A DNA stretch of 64,000 nt from Tautonia plasticadhaerens. GTDB lineage: Bacteria; Planctomycetota; Planctomycetia; Isosphaerales; Isosphaeraceae. Within the stretch, counting starts at the first letter, position 1. Each line of letters begins with the position of its first letter. Below are positions 58,659-64,000 of this stretch, piece after piece. A program made the translations under genes and the position numbers. A model generated the notes under the pieces. The model worked only from the letters and a program-made list of their open reading frames with translations, was not told the origin of the DNA and made no database searches. The stretch lies in contig NZ_CP036426.1 in NCBI RefSeq assembly GCF_007752535.1, forward strand, positions 6,324,001 through 6,388,000. Direction: 5' to 3'.

Positions 58659-60014
58659 TCAGGCGGCGACCTGTTCCGTGGGCAACACGGCGAACCTCAG
58701 CCGGGCCTCGGCCGCGACCTGGTCGTCGACCCGGGCGACGCCCCGGGCCTCGGCCATCTTGGACCGGGCTCGAAAGCGGTCGATCTCCAGCAGGAGTTGG
58801 TCGCCGGGGACGACCTGCCGTCGCAACTTCACGTCGTCGATCGAGGCAATCATAGCGAGGTGACGGGCCGGGTCGAATCGATGGCTGATCAGGATCCCGG
58901 CGGCCTGGGCCATCGCCTCCAGGATCATCACCCCGGGCATCACCGGCCTGCCGGGCCAGTGCCCCTGGAAGAACGGCTCGTTGCAGGTCACGTTCTTCAG
59001 CGCCCGGAGTGACCGTCCATGGTCAATCGACAGGACTCGGTCGAGCAGCAGGAATGGATAGCGATGGGGCATCAACCGGAGGATGGAGTTGATGTCCATC
59101 GCCGGAGGGTCGCAGGTCGGGCCAATTACTGTCGACGGGCCGGCCGCGTCGTCCTGCGCCTCCGACTCCACCGAGAGGAGGGCCCGGGCTAGCTCGACGT
59201 TCAGGGCGTGGCCCGACCGGTGTGCGACGACGTGGCCGGCGAGGTCCATGCCGAGCAGGGCAAGGTCGCCGATCACGTCGAGCAGCTTGTGCCGTGCGCA
59301 CTCGTCGGGGAAGCGCAGGTCGTTGCCGATCGGTCCGTCGGGGCCGAAGATCAGCAGGTCCGCCTCGCTGGTGCGAGACCCGATGCCGGAGGCGCGGAGG
59401 GCCTCCGCCTCGGCGGCGAGGAGGAACGTGCGGGCGGGGGCGACCTCTTCGAGGTAACGGCCGGGGGACGGTTCGGCGAAATAACTCTGCGAGGGGATCG
59501 GCGAGCCGTCCCCGTAATCAAGCTGATAGGAGATGACCAGCCGGTCCGGCGCTCCCGGATACGCGGCGACGGTGGCCTTGCCATCGCGGACGCTGACGGG
59601 TCGATCGATGACGAGGACCATGCGGGGGCGGTCCTGTTCGACGACCCCTGCCCCGGCGATCGCCCGGGAGAAAGCGAGCGCGGAACCGTCCATCCCCGGA
59701 GTCTCAGGGGCGTCGAGTTCGACGATGCAGTTGTCGATGCGAAGGCCGGAGAGCGCCGAGAGGATGTGCTCGACCATCTCGACGACAGCCTCGCCGCGCC
59801 GGAGGGCGGTGCGGCGTTCTCTTGGCTCGACGAACCGGGCGAGGGCGGGGACCGAGGGACGCCCGGGCAGGTCGGAGCGGACGAATGTGATGCCCGAATC
59901 GGCCGGCGCCGGGCTGAAGCGGACGGTGACGTCCGAGCCGAGCAGGTAGCCGATGCCCCGGACCTCGGCCGCTCGGGCGAGGGTCCGCTGGGGTCGCGAT
60001 CCTCTCGTGGTCAT
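58659..60014 (-). CDS. lpxC: fused LpxC deacetylase - FabZ dehydratase
   Basis: 451 aa, two enzymes in one chain. Residues 1-300 are LpxC, the zinc deacetylase that commits UDP-3-acyl-GlcNAc to lipid A. It has EMVEHILSAL (H83), CARHKLLDVIGDLALLG (H242, D246) and HRSGHALN (H265, H269). Residues 306-451 are FabZ, the 3-hydroxyacyl-ACP dehydratase. It has LMPHRYPFLLLDRV and FFQGHWPGRPVMPGVMILEA with the catalytic His and Glu. Both active sites appear intact. The ATG at 60014 has AAGGAAG upstream. The fusion is known from other phyla and links lipid A with fatty acid elongation. Confidence 0.95.
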   Translation of the reverse strand: MTTRGSRPQRTLARAAEVRGIGYLLGSDVTVRFSPAPADSGITFVRSDLPGRPSVPALARFVEPRERRTALRRGEAVVEMVEHILSALSGLRIDNCIVELDAPETPGMDGSALAFSRAIAGAGVVEQDRPRMVLVIDRPVSVRDGKATVAAYPGAPDRLVISYQLDYGDGSPIPSQSYFAEPSPGRYLEEVAPARTFLLAAEAEALRASGIGSRTSEADLLIFGPDGPIGNDLRFPDECARHKLLDVIGDLALLGMDLAGHVVAHRSGHALNVELARALLSVESEAQDDAAGPSTVIGPTCDPPAMDINSILRLMPHRYPFLLLDRVLSIDHGRSLRALKNVTCNEPFFQGHWPGRPVMPGVMILEAMAQAAGILISHRFDPARHLAMIASIDDVKLRRQVVPGDQLLLEIDRFRARSKMAEARGVARVDDQVAAEARLRFAVLPTEQVAA

Positions 60015-60193
60015 GCCGTCGTGATCTTCCTTGATCTCGGGTGGGCCCGAGGGATCGGATCGGTCAGCCCCTCGGGGAAGACAGGGCGATCGGACGTGAT
60101 CCGTCCTGGTTGCGATCAAGCCTGCCGCATCGCCCGGGGATGACCCGAGGGCGGCATCGCCCGCGAATCATCCCCCGCCGATCCGGCCGTGCC

Positions 60194-60943
60194 TCAGTTG
60201 CCGCCGGCGGCGGGTGCCGGGGCGGAACCGGTCGCCGGGGCGGCGGGTGCCGGGGCGGAACCCTGCTGCGACTTGCGGCGGCCGTGGTAGGCGTTGAGGG
60301 TGGTGATGACCTCGTCGGTGATTTCGGCCGCGGGGTCGTGGTAGACGACGTTCCTCGCGACGGCAGCCATCACGTCGTTGGGATTCTCGCCAGTGATATT
60401 GTTGTTGGGCCCGACCTGGACGACGAACGTCACGCCCTTCTTCTTGGCGATGTAGTCGACGATGTAGCGGATGTCGTTGTAGATTTCCGCCACCGCGTTC
60501 GACTCTCGGATGGTGAAATCCTGCGAGATCTTGTTCTTCTGGGCCTCGAACTTGGCCTGGGCGTCGGCGAGTTGGTCGCTGAACTTCTGGTAGTCGGGCG
60601 TCCCGACGCCGAACTGATCCCGCTGCTCGGCCAACTGCTTAGCCTCGGCGAGCAAGACCTCCAGGTCCTTCTGCTTCTTCATGGCCTCGGATTTGAAGGT
60701 CTCGCTCGACTCCTTGTAGCGGTCATACTCGTTGATGACCCGCTCCATGTCGATCCCGGCGATGACCGCCGGGGCGAGGGTGGCGGCCGCGCCCCGGGCG
60801 GCCTGGCCGGCACCGGCGGTCCCGGCATTGGATCGCTGGACCTGGGGGTCGGCGTTCTGGGCGACGGTCGGGCGAGCGGCTAGGCCCAGCGTCCCCACCA
60901 GACCGAGGCCCATGATGGCGGCCGCTCGGATCGAGATCGGCAT
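60194..60943 (-). CDS. OmpH/Skp-family periplasmic chaperone
   Basis: 249 aa. A signal peptide (AAAIMGLGLVGTLGLAARPTVAQ) is followed by a linker. The OmpH core has VINEYDRYKESSETFKSEAM and a long coiled coil (KKQKDLEVLLAEAKQLAEQR), then KISQDFTIRESNAVAEIYND and a C-terminal strand. It ends with a low-complexity Ala/Pro tail containing SAPAPAA twice. Skp-type proteins escort outer-membrane proteins. It lies 179 bases upstream of lpxC-fabZ on the same strand, the usual skp-lpx order of envelope clusters. Confidence 0.88.
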   Translation of the reverse strand: MPISIRAAAIMGLGLVGTLGLAARPTVAQNADPQVQRSNAGTAGAGQAARGAAATLAPAVIAGIDMERVINEYDRYKESSETFKSEAMKKQKDLEVLLAEAKQLAEQRDQFGVGTPDYQKFSDQLADAQAKFEAQKNKISQDFTIRESNAVAEIYNDIRYIVDYIAKKKGVTFVVQVGPNNNITGENPNDVMAAVARNVVYHDPAAEITDEVITTLNAYHGRRKSQQGSAPAPAAPATGSAPAPAAGGN

Positions 60944-61165
60944 CGGTTCGGCTCCTTCCGTGTGGTCCCGGGCGGCCCCGAGCCTCGCGCCGCCGATTCA
61001 GGTCGGCGGGGATGCTCGCGGTGAGTACGCCCGGCTCCGCTGGCTGCGGTCCCCGCGCATCCGAACGCGGGAATACGTCCGAGGCCCTCGACCGAGGGCC
61101 ATCGGGGAGTGTCTCTCGGGCCGAGATTCTGACGGGGGAAGCCCGATCGGTCAAGGCGAAGCGGA

Positions 61166-61188
61166 CCGCCGGCGGAGAACGCCGGCGG
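61166..61188. terminator. hairpin downstream of the ArsR-type gene
   Basis: CCGCCGGCG and CGCCGGCGG form a 9-bp perfect stem with a GAGAA loop, 18 bases past the regulator stop on the minus strand. Confidence 0.5.
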
Positions 61189-61206
61189 GGGGAGAAGGAG
61201 GTCCGC

Positions 61207-61605
61207 TCAGTCGACGCTGAGCTGGAAGCGGTGGAACTTGATCTTCCGAGGGACCCGGCCGGAATTGGAGAAGAGCTGAGTCAGCAGTTCGCCGAACTGG
61301 TCGGCGCGGACGCTGTAGAAGTTGTGCTTGCCCTCGCGACGGGACTCGATCAGGCCGGAGACGCGGAGCAATGCCAGGTGGTGACTGACGGCCGGCTGGC
61401 TCTGGCCGAGTCGGTTGCAAAGGTCGGTGACGTGCAGCTCACCGTTCCTTGCCAGATAAAGCAAGATACGCAGCCGAGTCTCGTCACTCATCAGCTTGAA
61501 GACCTGCGCCAGCTCACGGACCGACTGGTCGGAGACGGGCGGCAGGATCTCGGCGACCGCGGTCCCGTTACTGCTCTCGGCGGACTTCGTGCTCTTTCGT
61601 GCCAT
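61207..61605 (-). CDS. ArsR-family transcriptional regulator
   Basis: 132 aa. The winged-helix domain is clear: VFKLMSDETRLRILLYLARNG, HVTDLCNRLGQSQPAVSHHL (recognition helix), ALLRVSGLIESRREGKHNFY (wing). The metal-binding ELCVCD motif of arsenic/cadmium sensors is not present; TDLCNRL holds the only nearby Cys. It may respond to another signal. I choose the ATG at 61605, although no ribosome site is visible, because upstream in-frame sequence is Arg/Pro-rich. An inverted repeat about 100 bases upstream may be its operator. Confidence 0.87.
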   Translation of the reverse strand: MARKSTKSAESSNGTAVAEILPPVSDQSVRELAQVFKLMSDETRLRILLYLARNGELHVTDLCNRLGQSQPAVSHHLALLRVSGLIESRREGKHNFYSVRADQFGELLTQLFSNSGRVPRKIKFHRFQLSVD

Positions 61606-61960
61606 CGTGGGAGGATCCGGTACAGGTAGAGGGAGAGGCCCGTTTCGTCGGCGGGCCGGCCTTCGTGCCGGGGTCGCCGGAGGTTCGGCGAGCGACATCG
61701 AGGAGACTTGCCGGCCAACACATCAGAACGCTCACAGGGTGAGCAAGTCTTGCGCCGACAATCGGGTGGGGAAGAGGGGGCGGACGGGTGGTCGCCCCGG
61801 GAGGGAGGCCAGGCGCCATTCGGGGATGGGCCGCGGTCCTTGGTGAGGACTCTTCACATCCTACACGGCTCATGCGATCCGGACAAGTGCCGCTGTGACA
61901 AAACGATGCATCGTGGCCACCGTCGGGGAGGGGCACGCTCGGCCGCGAATCCGGGCCGAG
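61606..61960. other. intergenic region upstream of the ArsR-type gene
   Basis: 355 bases between the regulator start and the dapA stop, both read on the minus strand. It contains nested inverted repeats at 61704-61750 and no gene that I can support. The part next to dapA (61850-61960) shows nothing notable. Confidence 0.5.
61704..61750. promoter_or_regulatory. nested inverted repeats, possible ArsR operator
   Basis: An outer pair AGACTTGC (61704-61711) and GCAAGTCT (61743-61750) encloses an inner pair GCTCAC (61730-61735) and GTGAGC (61739-61744), which overlaps the outer right arm by two bases. Located about 100-145 bases upstream of the regulator ATG. ArsR proteins bind 12-2-12-like palindromes, so an autoregulatory site is plausible. 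Confidence 0.35.
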
Positions 61961-62863
61961 TCAGTCGCCCAGCAGGCCGTGTCGACGCAGGGAGGAGCGG
62001 AGCGTCATGAGCCCAGCCTCGTCGGGGGGGCAGAGTGGCAGTCTCATGCGGCCGTCGATGCGGCCGAGTAGCCCCATGGCGGCCTTGACGGGGATGGGAT
62101 TGGCGGCGATTGAGAGCAGGTCGCGACAGAGGGGGAACAACTCCAGGTGGCGGCGACGGGCTCCCTCCAGATCTCCCTGCTCGAAGGCAGCGATCATCGC
62201 CATCACCTGCCGGGGGACGAGGTTCGCGGCCACCGAGACGACACCGCCGGCGCCGACGGCCAGCATCGGCAGCGTCAGGCTGTCATCACCGGAGAGGATC
62301 GTCAGATCTGTCCTCATGCGGATCTCGCTGACCTGGTCGAGCGAGCCGCTCGCCTCCTTGATGGCCACGATTCGGGCGACCCGGGAGAGCCGCTCGACCG
62401 TGGCCGGCTCGATGTTCCGGGCCGTCCGGCCCGGCACGTTGTAGAGGACCAGCGGCAGGTCGCTCGCCTCGGAGATCCGGGCATAGTGGGCGTACAGACC
62501 CTCCTGACTGGGCCGGTTATAATAAGGGGCGACGAGCAGGGCGCCGTCAGCACCGGCACGTTGGGCAAACTTTGTGAGGCGGACCGCCTCGCTCGTGGCG
62601 TTGGAACCGGTCCCGGCCATGACTCGGGCCCGACCGGCGGCACGCTGGACGACGGTCTCGATGACCCGCTCGTGCTCCTCGTGTGAGAGCGTCGGGGATT
62701 CGCCCGTGGTACCGACCGGGCTGATGGCGTGGGTCCCCTGCTCGACGTGCCAGTCGACCAGTCCGCCGAGGGCATCCAGGTCGACCTCGTCATCCCCCTT
62801 GAACGGCGTCACCAGCGCGACCGTGCAACCGTTGAACAGTTCACCCTGGGTTGGCATGGCCAT
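61961..62863 (-). CDS. dapA: 4-hydroxy-tetrahydrodipicolinate synthase
   Basis: Condenses pyruvate with aspartate semialdehyde for lysine and peptidoglycan precursor synthesis. 300 aa. It shows GTTGESPTLSHEEHERVIE (T52, T53), LVAPYYNRPSQEGLYAHY, LVLYNVPGRTARN (Y141) and VAIKEASGSLDQV with the Schiff-base lysine K169. GDDSLTLPMLAVGAGGVVSV follows. I choose the ATG at 62863, with GAGG upstream; a second ATG two codons later is possible. It follows pdxJ by 82 bases. Confidence 0.96.
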   Translation of the reverse strand: MAMPTQGELFNGCTVALVTPFKGDDEVDLDALGGLVDWHVEQGTHAISPVGTTGESPTLSHEEHERVIETVVQRAAGRARVMAGTGSNATSEAVRLTKFAQRAGADGALLVAPYYNRPSQEGLYAHYARISEASDLPLVLYNVPGRTARNIEPATVERLSRVARIVAIKEASGSLDQVSEIRMRTDLTILSGDDSLTLPMLAVGAGGVVSVAANLVPRQVMAMIAAFEQGDLEGARRRHLELFPLCRDLLSIAANPIPVKAAMGLLGRIDGRMRLPLCPPDEAGLMTLRSSLRRHGLLGD

Positions 62864-62945
62864 GGCCTCGGACGTCTTCGGAGGGAAGCGGGGAGGGTTG
62901 GACGAGAACCTCGGGAATGAAGTCCGTCCCGGAAACGCCCCAATC

Positions 62946-63722
62946 TTACTGATCCGGAGCGTGACCGGGTAGGCCCGAACCGACTTCAGCCGGCCGGCCG
63001 GAGACCGAGTCGAGGATCGCACGCTTCATCTCGGTTACGGCACGCTCGATTCCGAGGAATACGGCCCGGGAGATGATGCTGTGGCCGATATTCAGTTCGA
63101 GCATCCCCGGGATCCGGGCCACGTCCGGGACGTTCTGAAGGTTCAGGCCATGCCCGGCGTGCAGGGAGAGCCCGGCCTGGCGGACGAGGCGGCCCGCGTC
63201 GATAAGGGACTGGAGTTCTCGACGGCGATCGGGACCCTCGGGCGCGTCGGCATAGCGGCCGGTGTGCAGCTCGACGGCCAAGGCTCCGACCGCCGAGGCC
63301 AGCTCGATCTGGACCGGGTCGGGATCGAGGAACAGGCTGACCTCGATGCCGGCCCCCAGGCAACGGGAGACGGCTTCGGCCACCCGGTCCCGGTGGCCGA
63401 TCAGGTCGAGCCCCCCTTCTGTGGTCAATTCCATCCGGCGTTCGGGTACGAACGTGACCTGATCGGGTCGGGTATTCAGCGCAATCGAAACGAGTTCCGA
63501 GGTGGCCGCCGCCTCCAAATTCAGGCGGGTGCGGACGGTCTCCCGGAGGACCCGGAGATCCCGGTCCTGGATATGGCGGCGGTCCTCCCGGAGATGAACC
63601 GTGATGCCGTCCGCCCCGGCCAACTCGGCGAGGGCGGCGGCCCAGGCGGGGTCGGGCTCCCGGCCTCCCCGGGCCTGGCGGAGGGTGGCGACGTGGTCGA
63701 TGTTGACGCCGAGGCGGATCAT
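62946..63722 (-). CDS. pdxJ: pyridoxine 5'-phosphate synthase
   Basis: Joins 1-deoxyxylulose-5-phosphate and 3-amino-1-hydroxyacetone phosphate to make vitamin B6. 258 aa. It starts [19 protein letters not shown], with the phosphate/His motif, then [66 protein letters not shown] and [15 protein letters not shown]. The ATG at 63722 has GGAG upstream. It probably shares a transcript with dapA. A pdxA gene is not visible here. Confidence 0.96.
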   Translation of the reverse strand: MIRLGVNIDHVATLRQARGGREPDPAWAAALAELAGADGITVHLREDRRHIQDRDLRVLRETVRTRLNLEAAATSELVSIALNTRPDQVTFVPERRMELTTEGGLDLIGHRDRVAEAVSRCLGAGIEVSLFLDPDPVQIELASAVGALAVELHTGRYADAPEGPDRRRELQSLIDAGRLVRQAGLSLHAGHGLNLQNVPDVARIPGMLELNIGHSIISRAVFLGIERAVTEMKRAILDSVSGRPAEVGSGLPGHAPDQ

Positions 63723-63880
63723 GGCGGTTCGACTCCGGGGGCGGATCGGGCGTCCCCGCCTCGGCGGGTCGACCCGGAGGCAGGGGAACACCCCTCGATC
63801 GGCCCGACCCCGGAATCCGTTCCTCGGTTCGCCCGGGGACACCAGGGCCGTGATCGCTGCATATTGTAGCCGATCGGTCC

Positions 63881-64000
63881 TCAGGCTCCCTTCACCGGCC
63901 TCAGGGGGGCCTTCGAGAGCACGAAGGTACGTTCCCCCCCGACGGCGAAGGCCACGCGTCCCTTGCGGTTCGGGCCAGCACCGTCGATCGCGGTGATCTT
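63881..64000 (-). CDS. C-terminal fragment, probably UvrD/PcrA-type helicase
   Basis: Only the last 39 codons are inside the window; the gene continues beyond base 64000. The peptide [20 protein letters not shown], then [16 protein letters not shown], resembles the C-terminal Tudor-like domain of UvrD/PcrA helicases. In that family GxGxV..I.G.G is followed by a basic strand and a closing PLxPV. The fragment is too short to be sure. pdxJ starts 158 bases further along the same strand. Confidence 0.5.
   Translation of the reverse strand, partial: KITAIDGAGPNRKGRVAFAVGGERTFVLSKAPLRPVKGA

Overview
The window is a GC-rich chromosomal stretch with the content of a planctomycete, most likely of the Isosphaeraceae (inference). 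The signs are a PEP-CTERM exported protein, a DUF1570-type metallopeptidase, lipid A genes that include an lpxC-fabZ fusion, several membrane and lipoprotein genes I cannot match to any described family, scattered housekeeping genes (a lone rpsR, a lone hisF) and strong third-position GC bias. I see no rRNA, tRNA, CRISPR, insertion sequence, phage gene or replication origin. The whole window reads as core chromosome with small gene clusters on both strands.

Layout. 1-7.4 kb (+): the end of a DinG-type helicase, a small unknown gene, hisF, then a type IV pilus motor cluster (pilT, a membrane-anchored PilB-like ATPase, a CvpA-like membrane protein). 7.4-12.6 kb: a TPR protein, an exported protein and a secreted metallopeptidase that start divergently from overlapping start codons, rpsR, and two paralogous membrane proteins. 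12.8-17.9 kb: der, a DUF29 protein, an ECF-like sigma factor, a poorly coding stretch and a radical SAM protein. 18-24 kb: a tightly packed gpsA-DUF1802-rhomboid operon, then PHP, calcineurin-type and beta-lactamase-fold hydrolases on the other strand. 23.4-29.8 kb: nucleoside salvage (upp, pyrimidine phosphorylase, CNT transporter, purine phosphorylase) interrupted by a PEP-CTERM gene, and a lipoprotein.

29.9-36.9 kb (-): a five-gene run glcD - ribbon-helix-helix-like protein - PAS histidine kinase - glcE - glcF, in which a signalling gene sits inside a glycolate oxidase operon. 37-44.6 kb: recQ, a Tat-exported phosphatase-fold protein coupled to a membrane protein, gluQ, and prfB with its programmed frameshift. 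44.8-49.6 kb (+): glyA and a sulfate assimilation block (cysH, an Rrf2/CymR-type regulator, a fused ATP sulfurylase-APS kinase). 49.7-55.9 kb: a polytopic glycosyltransferase-like protein, a membrane-linked glycerophosphodiesterase, mtnA coupled to a small acidic His-rich protein, and ald. 56-64 kb (-): a lipid A and envelope cluster (OmpH/Skp, LpxC-FabZ, LpxA, a GnnA-like oxidoreductase), an ArsR-type regulator, dapA, pdxJ and the tail of a probable UvrD helicase.

Two features recur at sequence level. Many transcription units end in near-perfect GC-rich hairpins with short loops and no U-run. Sigma70-like promoters (TTGNNC, 16-18 bases, TAnnnT) can be picked out upstream of several genes. 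Nothing here is clearly an undescribed system. The best leads are the kinase embedded in the glycolate oxidase operon, the membrane-anchored PilB, the radical SAM protein with non-canonical cysteine spacing, the non-ATG start of the sulfurylase fusion and the shared motif of the sulfur genes.
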